A stretch of 6,283 nucleotides of DNA from Acidobacteriota bacterium (GCA_029777145.1 JAKOSS010000997.1:1-6283); one strand, 5' to 3'; counted from the stretch's first letter, positions 1 through 6,013 are shown. Numbers and translations: made by a program. The notes: generated by a model from the letters alone, not told the origin.

Positions 1-296
1 ACCGAGTATTTTGCGAAGAACTCCGGCCCGACGCGTTTTGTCGTCGCTTCGTCGGCGATCGCCTTGGCGCCGTTCTCGCAAAATTCGGCATGCGTCCGCT
101 CGCCTTCGGGGTCCGCCCACGCGCACGAATTGCAGTCGATCCCGCCCTTTTGGTTCAATGCCAGAAGCAGTTTCGTCCCGCGGATCGGACCGGCCTTCTT
201 CAGCATCACCTTGGTCGCGTTCACGACCGCCGACATTCCGGCCGCGGTCTTTTTCGGCGCGCCGATCTTGAGATCTCGGATTGACTTGTCTTTCAT
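1..296 (-). CDS. FdhF/YdeP-type molybdopterin oxidoreductase, N-terminal part (cut by window edge)
   Basis: This is the first 98 codons of a gene that continues beyond the left edge. The protein should be a molybdenum bis-MGD oxidoreductase of the formate-dehydrogenase-like FdhF/YdeP family; its substrate cannot be told from this fragment. Visible evidence is the family's N-terminal signature: DCNSCAWADPEG around residues 54-65, then FCENGAKAIADE at 72-83 and a GPEFFAKYS stretch near 90-98, closely matching what I recall of E. coli YdeP (GFDCPGCAWPDP, CENGAKAIAWE). Cys55, Cys58 and Cys73 are candidate iron-sulfur ligands. The ATG at 296 puts this motif at the usual distance from the N-terminus, but no strong ribosome binding site precedes it. 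The gene begins 20 bases after the fdhD stop, so the two are probably co-transcribed, and FdhD is the maturation factor expected for such an enzyme. The family call is firm; activity (formate dehydrogenase versus another oxidoreductase) is open. Confidence 0.85.
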   Translation of the reverse strand, partial: MKDKSIRDLKIGAPKKTAAGMSAVVNATKVMLKKAGPIRGTKLLLALNQKGGIDCNSCAWADPEGERTHAEFCENGAKAIADEATTKRVGPEFFAKYS

Positions 297-316
297 CGAG
301 TAGGGGCAGCGTGTTG

Positions 317-1165
317 TCAGGAAATGATCCGATGTTCGTTAGTGTAAACGTTGAAGCGGCCGTCGCGGACGAATCCGACGAGCGTGATTCCGAACTCTGT
401 CGCGGCTTCGATCGCGAGGCTCGAAGGCGCGCCGACCGCGCAGACGATCGGGATGCCGGCGGCGGCTGCCTTTTGGAGAAGTTCGAAAGAGGCGCGGCCG
501 CTGAGAAAAAGGGCGTTCGACGCCAAAGGCAAACGCGATTCGAGGAAGTGCCGGCCGATCAGTTTGTCGACCGCGTTGTGCCTGCCGACGTCCTCCATCA
601 CGTCAACGATCGCGCCGTCGGTCGAAAACAGTGCAGCGGCATGTAGCCCGCCGGTTTCGCCGAAAATGTCCTGGTTGTGGCGAAGTCTTTCGGGGAGCCG
701 GCCGATCACGTCCGCCGCGATTTGCGATCCGCCGTTTGCAACAGGTTTGATCCCGCTCGCGGCAAGCGCTTCGAGCGACGATTTGCCGCAGACACCGCAA
801 CTCGACGTCGTGTAAAAGTTGCGCGACAGACGGTCAAGATCGATCCCGTCGAGTGATCTCAATTCGACGCGGATCGTATTGTTTTTCGATGGAAACCGGC
901 CGCAGTGCTTGATCGAAACGACCACGTCCGGAGATCCGAGCACGCCTTCGGAAAAAAGAAAACCGGCCGCGAGTTCGGCATCGTTTCCGGGCGTGCGCAT
1001 CGTGATCGCGACCGCCCGATGTTCCTTCCCGCAAGAAATGCGGATCTCGAGCGGCTCTTCAACGGCCACGACGTCGTCCGCCACGGTAACGGTACCGTCC
1101 GTTTCGTGTCTGATGATGGTCGTGGATCTCACGCCGGATTCTCGCGCTTTTGCCGCCAGAGACAT
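317..1165 (-). CDS. fdhD: FdhD, sulfurtransferase for formate dehydrogenase molybdenum cofactor
   Basis: FdhD passes sulfur from a cysteine desulfurase (IscS in E. coli) to the bis-MGD molybdenum cofactor of formate dehydrogenases and relatives, a cytoplasmic step needed for their activity. The 282-residue product has full family length. The sulfur-relay motif SSCGVCGK is present with Cys123 and Cys126. Downstream are the conserved blocks GETGGLHAAALF (169-180), EDVGRHNAVDKLIG (191-204) and the SGR..FE..QKAA..GIP...AVGAPSSLAI block (222-252), which belong to the nucleotide/cofactor-binding fold of the family. I chose the ATG at 1165. A TTG two codons upstream (1171) is possible, but a perfect TATAAT at 1178-1173 on the same strand would place the transcript start at or next to the ATG, leaving the TTG outside the mRNA. 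The next gene, 20 bases downstream, encodes a plausible client enzyme. No part appears damaged. Confidence 0.95.
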   Translation of the reverse strand: MSLAAKARESGVRSTTIIRHETDGTVTVADDVVAVEEPLEIRISCGKEHRAVAITMRTPGNDAELAAGFLFSEGVLGSPDVVVSIKHCGRFPSKNNTIRVELRSLDGIDLDRLSRNFYTTSSCGVCGKSSLEALAASGIKPVANGGSQIAADVIGRLPERLRHNQDIFGETGGLHAAALFSTDGAIVDVMEDVGRHNAVDKLIGRHFLESRLPLASNALFLSGRASFELLQKAAAAGIPIVCAVGAPSSLAIEAATEFGITLVGFVRDGRFNVYTNEHRIIS

Positions 1166-1172
1166 GGGCAAG

Positions 1173-1178
1173 ATTATA
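1173..1178 (-). promoter_or_regulatory. Perfect -10 box (TATAAT) directly upstream of fdhD
   Basis: On the minus strand the sequence reads TATAAT, CTTGCCC, then the fdhD ATG. With the usual distance of about 7 bases from the -10 box to the transcription start, transcription would begin at or beside the first base of the start codon, giving a leaderless mRNA. No convincing -35 hexamer lies 16-18 bases upstream; the region there contains only ccgacc/gaccac. No Shine-Dalgarno sequence is seen before the ATG, which fits. The promoter role is inferred from sequence only. Confidence 0.6.
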
Positions 1179-1191
1179 CCACTTCAGTGGT
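1178..1191. promoter_or_regulatory. 14-base palindrome abutting the fdhD -10 box (possible operator)
   Basis: ACCACT-TC-AGTGGT has two perfect 6-base arms around a 2-base centre. It shares one base with the TATAAT box and fills the -10 proximal spacer of the presumed fdhD promoter, a typical position for a repressor. The same bases also form the edge of the GTGGTC-type heptamer repeats, so it may be part of that repeat rather than an operator. Confidence 0.3.
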
Positions 1192-1374
1192 CCGTGGTCG
1201 GAGAGTACGGGATTTGCGATTTTCGATTTTCGATCGATGGTCCGGAGCGGTACGAAATCGATTCCAGCTAACAGCCAACAGGCCAAAGTCAACCGCTTTC
1301 AATCAACCACCCAAATCAAAGGTGCGTGAACCGGATCCCAAATCGCAAATCGAAAATCGAAAATCGAAAATTCA
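1188..1374. repeat. Intergenic cluster of short heptamer repeats, including an 18-base inverted pair
   Basis: The stretch between lpxC and fdhD carries no gene but several tracts with a 7-base period. TGGTCCG/TGGTCGG occurs in tandem at 1188-1201, and TGGTCCG recurs at 1238-1244. GGGATTT, GCGATTT, TCGATTT, TCGATCG run at 1209-1236. TAACAGC, CAACAGG lie at 1269-1282. AAATCGC, AAATCGA (three copies) and AAATTCA run at 1340-1374, overlapping the lpxC stop codon. The second and last tracts are inverted: CGATTTTCGATTTTCGAT at 1217-1234 pairs perfectly with 1349-1366, with 114 bases between. I see no terminal duplications, transposase or CRISPR-like unit length. It is probably a dispersed or slippage-grown intergenic repeat family; whether it affects the lpxC or fdhD transcript is unknown. 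Confidence 0.8.
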
Positions 1375-2220
1375 AGAGATGACTTCCCACGCCGATTCGG
1401 TCTTGAGCAGCTTGCTCATCAGCGACGCATGGATCGCGTGGCCGGACCGCTCGGCTGTGATCTTCCCGAGAACGGGCATGCCGAGCAGCGCGACGTCGCC
1501 GATGATGTCGAGGATCTTGTGACGGACAAACTCGTCATTGAACCGCAGCGGGGTTTCATTGAGCATGCCGTCGGGCGTCAGGACGATCGCGTTGTCGAGC
1601 GATCCGCCGAGCGCAAGATTCGCCCGGCGCATCATTTCGATCTCGTTCGTGAATCCGAATGTCCGCGCCGACGCGATCTCGCGTCCGAACGATTCGTTGT
1701 CGAGTTCGAACAGCAGACTCTGGCGATTGATGAACGGATGTTTGAAGTCGATGACGCATTCGATCTCGAACTTGTCGGAAGGTTCGATCGACATCTTGCG
1801 GTCTTCATGGACGAAATCGACCCGCTCGAGCACCCTCAGATAATGCCGCGGTTCGTCCTGCTCGGCGATCCCGACGCGTTCGATGAAGTCCACCCAGCCT
1901 TCGCTCGAGCCGTCGAGGATCGGGATCTCTATGTTGTCGAGCTCGATGAAACAGTTGTCGATGCCGGTCCCGCGCAAAGCGGAGAGCAGGTGTTCGCAGG
2001 TCGAGAGCAAAACGCCGTTGCGGACCAGCGTCGTCGCGTAACTGCAGTGCGAAATGTATTCGACCGACGCCGGGATCTCGAAGTTGTCGAGATCGGTACG
2101 CACGAAGACATAGCCGGTGTTTGCCGGGGCAGGCTTCAGCTTCAGATTTACATCGACGCCGGTGTGCAGTCCGATGCCGCTGGTTTCGATCGCTCCGGCC
2201 AGTGTCCTTTGAAAACTCAC
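1372..2220 (-). CDS. lpxC: LpxC, UDP-3-O-acyl-N-acetylglucosamine deacetylase
   Basis: LpxC is the zinc-dependent cytoplasmic deacetylase that performs the first committed step of lipid A synthesis, so its presence says this organism builds a lipopolysaccharide outer membrane. The 282-residue protein is complete: QRTL....ETSGIGLHTG near the N-terminus, LRGTGIDN at 82-89, the EIPILDGS motif at 98-105, SARTFGF at 184-190, LGGSLDNAIV at 204-213 and FVRHKILDIIGD at 231-242. Zinc ligands are His77, His234 and Asp238; catalytic residues are Glu76 (in STCEHL) and His261 (in SGHA). It ends at AWEVIS and lacks the roughly 20-residue C-terminal tail of E. coli LpxC, like shorter family members. The start is GTG at 2220, the only normal start codon between the conserved QRTL region and the in-frame stop at 2268-2266; no clear Shine-Dalgarno sequence precedes it. 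The kinase gene ends 112 bases upstream and no other lipid A genes are visible. Confidence 0.96.
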   Translation of the reverse strand: MSFQRTLAGAIETSGIGLHTGVDVNLKLKPAPANTGYVFVRTDLDNFEIPASVEYISHCSYATTLVRNGVLLSTCEHLLSALRGTGIDNCFIELDNIEIPILDGSSEGWVDFIERVGIAEQDEPRHYLRVLERVDFVHEDRKMSIEPSDKFEIECVIDFKHPFINRQSLLFELDNESFGREIASARTFGFTNEIEMMRRANLALGGSLDNAIVLTPDGMLNETPLRFNDEFVRHKILDIIGDVALLGMPVLGKITAERSGHAIHASLMSKLLKTESAWEVIS

Positions 2221-2332
2221 GGTCGAACAGTTGGCAATCCACGTGCCCGCCGCTTTTTCAGGCAGTTACCGCAAAAATCGCGAGTTTCTGTTGCGGGGAA
2301 GCCACACATTTCGCGGCGGTTGTTGCGCGGGG
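2221..2332. other. Intergenic region between kinase gene and lpxC
   Basis: These 112 bases hold no gene and no convincing intrinsic terminator after the kinase stop codon. On the minus strand a TTGACC sequence (2336-2331), overlapping the kinase stop codon, resembles a -35 box, but only a poor -10 match lies at the right distance. lpxC may therefore be read from the kinase transcript or from a promoter I cannot identify. Confidence 0.4.
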
Positions 2333-4765
2333 TCAATTGGTCGCCGTAAAACCTGCGGACATGCAGACCGAAGCGTTGATCGGCCGCGAGCAGATCTCTG
2401 CGAGCCGCGAGTGTTGCGCACGTGCCTCTGATGGTCGTCGGACCGACGCAAAGACGCGCTCCATGACGCTTGCGATACGAACGGTGGCGCGCTCGACTTC
2501 GTTGTTTGAGCGGTCGGCCGCAGCGATCTTGTCGAGGATTGTCAGCGCCGACCTTCCAGCGCTGATCGAACCGGCCGGATCGCCGATCGTCTCGTAGGCT
2601 TCGGCAAGGCTCGTCCAGGCATAGGCGACATCGAGCCGTGCCTCGGCGTTCTTTTCGTCCGCGTTCGCGAGCTCGAGGCAGATCTCGAGGTTGCGTTTCA
2701 GCAGCCGGACCGCCTCGTCCTTCTTGCCGAGGCGAAGATAGATCTCGCCCAGATTCTGATCGGAGCCCGCGAGATTGCGTTTGAGATTCTGACTTTCGCC
2801 GGCCGCTTTGATCTCGTCCCGAACAGATTCCGACATCAGTTCGTCGTATTTTGCTGCCGATTCAAACGCCGCCAGCGCCTTCGCCGGTTCTCCCTGTCCG
2901 TTGAATTCATCACCGAGCCACGAGTAATTCGAACCGAGACGTTGGTTGACCTTGCTCCACGCATGCTGGGTCTCGACCGTGTTTCTCGGGACATCGTTCA
3001 ACAGGGCGAAGGCCTTGAGATAGACGTCGATCCGCTGTTGGTGCGTGAACGGGCCATGGTCCGCCTTGGCGATGTAAACGTTCGCGAGATCGAGCGAGTT
3101 GCGGACCGGATCAGATCCGTCCTCGGAATCGATCTCAAGCTGAAGCGCGACCATCCGTTCGATCTCGTCGTTCCAGTCGCTGCCGCCGCGCCGCGCCAGA
3201 AGCGGCACGAGCCGAAGGTACGATTGCACGAGTTCGCGTTTCGCCGCGACGTTGGCCGGGGCGCGTACGATCACGGATTCGAGAATGTCGATCGACTTGC
3301 GGTAGCTTTCGAGTGCGTCGTCGGTCTTTCCGAGGTTTGCCGCGTACGGCTGTCCCTGAACGTCTCCGATCTTGCGATACGCCCGCGCCAGTTCCAACTT
3401 GAGATCGGGATCGTCGACGTCTTCCCGGTTGAGCGCGTCGAGGTATTTGACTGCGTCGGCAACCAGTTCCTCGCGCAGTCCGACGGCCCCGGGAAATTTC
3501 GCGATCTCGTCGTGATATCTGAAGACGACCTTGTTCGCGAGTTCACGGACGTCGGCAAAACGACGCTCGGCGATCGCGCGTTCGCGCAGAGCGATCCGGT
3601 ACTGGTAATAGACTCCGACCAGGCCGGCGATGAGCGAGGCCGCGACGAGAGTTGCGGCGATGACGCCTATCTTGTTGCGGCGAATGAACTTGCCGGCGCG
3701 GTAACGGTACGAGTCGGAACGCGCGGAGATCGGCAATCCGGCATGGAAGCGCCGGATATCGTCCGCGAACTCGACCGCCGATTGGTAACGGCGCGACGGT
3801 TCTTTCCGCAGCGCCTTGAGAACGATGTTGTCGAGATCGCCGTCGATCCCGCGGAACTTTGCGCCGGTGTTTCGGCTCGGACGCGTCGCTTCGGTGTCGG
3901 AAATGATCGACAGCGCGCGATCGAGCGTCTTGTCGCGGAGATCGTACGGCAGAACGCCGGCCAAAAGCTCGTAAAGGATCACCCCGAGGCTGTAGATGTC
4001 GCTTGCCGTCGTTACGGTCTCGCCGCGGAACTGTTCCGGCGACGCGTAATTCGGTGTCATCAGACCAAGCGACGTGGCAGTTCCCTGATCGACGGCCGCC
4101 GAATCCGGATCAACGAGCTTCGCGATCCCGAAATCGAGCAACTTCACGTTTCCGTCACCATCGACGACGATATTCGACGGCTTCAGATCGCGGTGAACGG
4201 TGAGCCGCGCGTGGGCGAACGCGACGGCGCGGCAGATCTGGGTGAAAAGCTGCAACTTCTCGGCGACGCTTTTCTCGCGGCAGAATTCGTCGATCGGAAC
4301 TCCCTCAACGTACTCCATCACGTAGTAGGGAAGTCCGTCGTCGGTCGTTCCGCCGTCGATCAATCGCGCGATGTGCGGATGTTCGAGAGTCGCGAGGATC
4401 TTGCGTTCACTGTGGAACCGGCGCAGGATCTCGGGCGATTCGAATCCTTGCCGGACGACCTTGATCGCGGCGCGTTGGCCGAGGTCGTCGCGTTCGCCGA
4501 GATAAACCGTTCCCATCCCGCCGCGCCCGATCTCGCGGACGATCCGGTAACGGCCGATCGATCCCGGCAATCGGGATAATTCGCCTCCGAGCGCCGGTTC
4601 CTCGAGGAATTCACCAGCTGCGTCTTCGGCTTCGAGCAAACGTTCGACTTCCGCCCGGATGTCCGCAGATCCGCAATTTCGGTCGAGGAACGCGCGCCGT
4701 TCTCCCGCGGGAATCTCGGCGGCGTCGTTGAACAGTTCCTGAATGTCGTTCCAACGGGTCTTCAC
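2333..4765 (-). CDS. Membrane-anchored Ser/Thr protein kinase with TPR-like C-terminal sensor region
   Basis: This 810-residue protein should phosphorylate Ser/Thr residues on partner proteins and is anchored in the inner membrane. Residues about 1-60 form the short conserved N-terminal region (RW..IQELFNDA...ERRAFLD) usual in kinases next to ECF sigma genes. The kinase domain, about 73-345, is intact: glycine loop IGRGGMGTV (79-87), Lys102 in AAIK, Glu120 in SERKIL, HRDLKPSN (191-198), DFG (211-213) and SPE (242-244). One hydrophobic segment follows at about 365-387, with FIRRNK just before it, so the rest (394-810) is predicted periplasmic. That part is helical and TPR-like, e.g. NLGEIYLRLGKKDEAVRLLK. 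The GTG start at 4765 lies 7 bases after the sigma TGA, implying coupled translation. An ATG at 4873 is in frame but would add 36 Arg/Ser-rich residues read out of frame across the sigma gene and precede the conserved N-terminus. Kinase identity is firm; signal and targets are unknown. Confidence 0.95.
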   Translation of the reverse strand: MKTRWNDIQELFNDAAEIPAGERRAFLDRNCGSADIRAEVERLLEAEDAAGEFLEEPALGGELSRLPGSIGRYRIVREIGRGGMGTVYLGERDDLGQRAAIKVVRQGFESPEILRRFHSERKILATLEHPHIARLIDGGTTDDGLPYYVMEYVEGVPIDEFCREKSVAEKLQLFTQICRAVAFAHARLTVHRDLKPSNIVVDGDGNVKLLDFGIAKLVDPDSAAVDQGTATSLGLMTPNYASPEQFRGETVTTASDIYSLGVILYELLAGVLPYDLRDKTLDRALSIISDTEATRPSRNTGAKFRGIDGDLDNIVLKALRKEPSRRYQSAVEFADDIRRFHAGLPISARSDSYRYRAGKFIRRNKIGVIAATLVAASLIAGLVGVYYQYRIALRERAIAERRFADVRELANKVVFRYHDEIAKFPGAVGLREELVADAVKYLDALNREDVDDPDLKLELARAYRKIGDVQGQPYAANLGKTDDALESYRKSIDILESVIVRAPANVAAKRELVQSYLRLVPLLARRGGSDWNDEIERMVALQLEIDSEDGSDPVRNSLDLANVYIAKADHGPFTHQQRIDVYLKAFALLNDVPRNTVETQHAWSKVNQRLGSNYSWLGDEFNGQGEPAKALAAFESAAKYDELMSESVRDEIKAAGESQNLKRNLAGSDQNLGEIYLRLGKKDEAVRLLKRNLEICLELANADEKNAEARLDVAYAWTSLAEAYETIGDPAGSISAGRSALTILDKIAAADRSNNEVERATVRIASVMERVFASVRRPSEARAQHSRLAEICSRPINASVCMSAGFTATN

Positions 4766-4772
4766 TGAACGC

Positions 4773-5336
4773 TCAGTTCTTTCGCAATCGGTCGAAAAGC
4801 CACGCCTTCGCGGCGCGCCAGTCACGCTTGACGGTCCGCTCGTCGATGCCGAGAAATTCGGCGGCTTCGTCATTCGTCAATCCGCCGAAGAATCTGAGTT
4901 CGACGACGCGTGCCTGACGCGGCGCAAACCGTGACAGATCGTTGAGCGCTTCGTCGAGATCGACGAAATCGAGACTTTGCCGGCCGGCGAAGTCGAGCGC
5001 CGAATCCAGTTCGAGATGGATCGCGTCGCCGCCGCGTTTTCCGGCCTTTTTGGCGACGGCATACGTCACGAGGATCCGCCGCATCATTTCGGACGCCAGA
5101 CCGAAAAAATGCAGACGATTGGTCCAGTCAACCGACCGCTGGTCGACGAGCCGCATATAGACCTCGTGCACGAGCGCCGTCGGATCGAGCGTGTGATCAT
5201 CGCGCTCTGCCCGCATGCGGATCGAGGCGAGCTTTCTCAATTCGTCGTAAACAAGCGGGAACAGGGTATTTAGCGCGGACTCATCGCCGTTTTGGGAATC
5301 GTTCAGGAGCTGGGTCAGATTCACGTTGTCCGTCAT
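4773..5336 (-). CDS. ECF-type RNA polymerase sigma factor, kinase-linked type
   Basis: This 187-residue sigma-70 family factor directs RNA polymerase to a specific promoter set. Region 2 spans about residues 20-95 (LVYDELRKLA, ALVHEVYMRLVD, W.NRLHFFGLASEMMRRILVTYA) and region 4 about 130-183, with the helix-turn-helix LTNDEAAEFLGIDERTVKRDWR. The sequence fits the ECF group (TIGR02999-like) often encoded beside Ser/Thr kinases in Acidobacteriota and Planctomycetota. No anti-sigma gene is adjacent; the kinase 7 bases downstream is the likely regulator. In region 2.2 the usual acidic DAED is replaced by DPTA (residues 51-54). The ATG at 5336 fits the family N-terminus (M..N..QLL..SQNGDESAL); an in-frame ATG at 5381, preceded by GGAG at 10 bases, is an alternative adding 15 residues. 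No Shine-Dalgarno sequence is seen at 5336. A TATGCT at 5369-5364 could be a -10 box, but without a good -35. Confidence 0.93.
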   Translation of the reverse strand: MTDNVNLTQLLNDSQNGDESALNTLFPLVYDELRKLASIRMRAERDDHTLDPTALVHEVYMRLVDQRSVDWTNRLHFFGLASEMMRRILVTYAVAKKAGKRGGDAIHLELDSALDFAGRQSLDFVDLDEALNDLSRFAPRQARVVELRFFGGLTNDEAAEFLGIDERTVKRDWRAAKAWLFDRLRKN

Positions 5337-5438
5337 CGAAAGCGATCGGGGCGGAGGAATCTTAGCATAAACTGTCCCCATTTGAATCCGTCTCCGGCGA
5401 TTAATCAAAGGTACCCACAAACCTGTAAACAAAGACTC

Positions 5439-5480
5439 GCGGGAGACCGCCTGCGGACGGCAAAAATGCCGTCCTTTTTT
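5439..5480 (+). terminator. Intrinsic terminator with preceding tetraloop hairpin, upstream of the secreted-protein gene
   Basis: GGACGGCA (5455-5462), an AAAA loop and TGCCGTCC (5467-5474) form a perfect 8-base-pair stem followed by six T (5475-5480), a textbook plus-strand terminator. Just before it, GCGG-GAGA-CCGC (5439-5450) can form a small stem with a GNRA tetraloop. There is no T-run on the opposite side, so it does not terminate the minus-strand sigma transcript. No plus-strand gene lies upstream, so it ends either a small untranslated RNA, a regulated leader of the gene at 5552, or stray antisense transcription from the kinase/sigma region. The terminator itself is clear; its purpose is not. 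Confidence 0.85.
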
Positions 5481-5517
5481 GTCCCCTTTCTGTTAGTATT
5501 CTTGCGATTTACGTTGA

Positions 5518-5530
5518 GGCCGAAACGGCC
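5518..5530 (+). promoter_or_regulatory. Small inverted repeat in the 5' region of the secreted-protein gene
   Basis: GGCCG-AAA-CGGCC has 5-base perfect arms around a 3-base centre, 21 bases upstream of the ATG at 5552. It lies after the terminator at 5455-5480 and before the ribosome binding site, so it may be a short 5' UTR hairpin or a protein-binding site. No T-run follows, so it is not a terminator. Function is unknown. Confidence 0.3.
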
Positions 5531-5540
5531 ATCTTGAATT

Positions 5541-5546
5541 GGAGAG
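5541..5546 (+). promoter_or_regulatory. Ribosome binding site of the secreted-protein gene
   Basis: GGAGAG ends a few bases before the ATG at 5552, with 7 bases between GGAG and the start codon. It is the clearest Shine-Dalgarno sequence in the window and decides in favour of this ATG over an in-frame TTG at 5534, which would put residues before the signal peptide. Confidence 0.75.
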
Positions 5547-5551
5547 AGAAC

Positions 5552-5995
5552 ATGAAGAAATACATCTTTGTTTTTGGGTTGACGGTGTTGCTTTGGGGAG
5601 TCGGTGCAACTGCGGCGAACGCGCAGGTCTCGACGCAGAATGTTTTGAAACGACTGTCGGCGGTGGTCGAGAAGCTTGAAGGTCAGGGCGCGCAGGTCCT
5701 GTTCATTCAGGTCGATGCGATCAAACAGGAACAGCTTTCGACGCAGACGTACACGCTTCAGGGCGGCAGCACGTACGCGGTCGTGGCGGTCGGCGACGAA
5801 GACCGCATTCAGGATATCGATCTCGCGGTCGTCGATGCGGAAGGTGATCTTGCCGGGAAAGATACCGACGATTCGAACCTCGCGGTCGTTAAATTCAAAT
5901 CGTCCGAAACGCAGGTCTACAAGTTCGGCGTCAAGGGCTACAAAATGAGCAAAAAAGACGGATTCTACGCGATCGTCGTCGCGCGCCTTCCATAG
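5552..5995 (+). CDS. Small secreted protein with a beta-rich, Asp-rich domain (hypothetical)
   Basis: The 147-residue product has a typical Sec signal peptide: MKK, a hydrophobic core to about residue 20, and a likely signal peptidase I site after Ala-Asn-Ala at about residue 24. The mature part begins with a short amphipathic helix (VLKRLSAVVEKLEG) and continues as alternating beta-type segments: LQGGSTYAVVAVGDEDR, DIDLAVVDAEGDLAGKDTDD, NLAVVKF, VYKFGVKGYKMSKKDGFYAIVVARL. This pattern resembles bacterial pre-peptidase C-terminal (PPC)-like beta domains, in which a DxDL..VD..G segment and a KDTDD turn are common; I offer that as resemblance, not a firm domain call. There is no lipobox, transmembrane anchor or catalytic motif, so it is probably free in the periplasm or outside the cell. 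It diverges from the sigma/kinase genes and is followed by its own terminator, so it is likely transcribed alone. Whether the sigma factor controls it is unknown. Confidence 0.85.
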   Translation: MKKYIFVFGLTVLLWGVGATAANAQVSTQNVLKRLSAVVEKLEGQGAQVLFIQVDAIKQEQLSTQTYTLQGGSTYAVVAVGDEDRIQDIDLAVVDAEGDLAGKDTDDSNLAVVKFKSSETQVYKFGVKGYKMSKKDGFYAIVVARLP

Positions 5996-6013
5996 TTTTC
6001 AAGCGATCGGATC

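Noticed and set aside
11..646. Plus-strand open frames at 11-303 and 281-646
   Set aside because: They are antisense to the oxidoreductase fragment and fdhD, whose minus-strand products carry clear family motifs.
1340..1374. CRISPR-like array formed by the AAATCGA repeats
   Set aside because: The units are 7 bases long with no spacers and no cas genes nearby; this is a simple tandem repeat.
1429..2349. A 306-codon open frame on the plus strand, antisense to lpxC
   Set aside because: lpxC is certain with all active-site residues; the antisense product shows no domain and looks like a mirror of the lpxC codons.
2942..4579. A 545-codon open frame on the plus strand, antisense to the kinase gene
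   Set aside because: It lies wholly inside the clearly real kinase gene, its product is Arg/Asp/Val-rich with no recognisable motif, and long antisense frames are expected opposite genes with this codon use.
4766..4873. N-terminal extension of the kinase from an ATG at 4873
   Set aside because: The 36 extra residues are read out of frame across the sigma gene and precede the conserved RW..IQELFN start; the GTG at 4765 gives the family N-terminus.
5337..5432. N-terminal extension of the sigma factor from a TTG at 5432
   Set aside because: The added residues do not resemble any sigma N-terminus, and the ATG at 5336 gives normal family length; the ATG at 5381 stays only as an alternative.
5382..5480. 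A known riboswitch (cyclic-di-GMP, TPP, fluoride and others considered) before the terminator
   Set aside because: I compared the bases with the conserved cores I remember and found no convincing match, so only the terminator and hairpin are reported.
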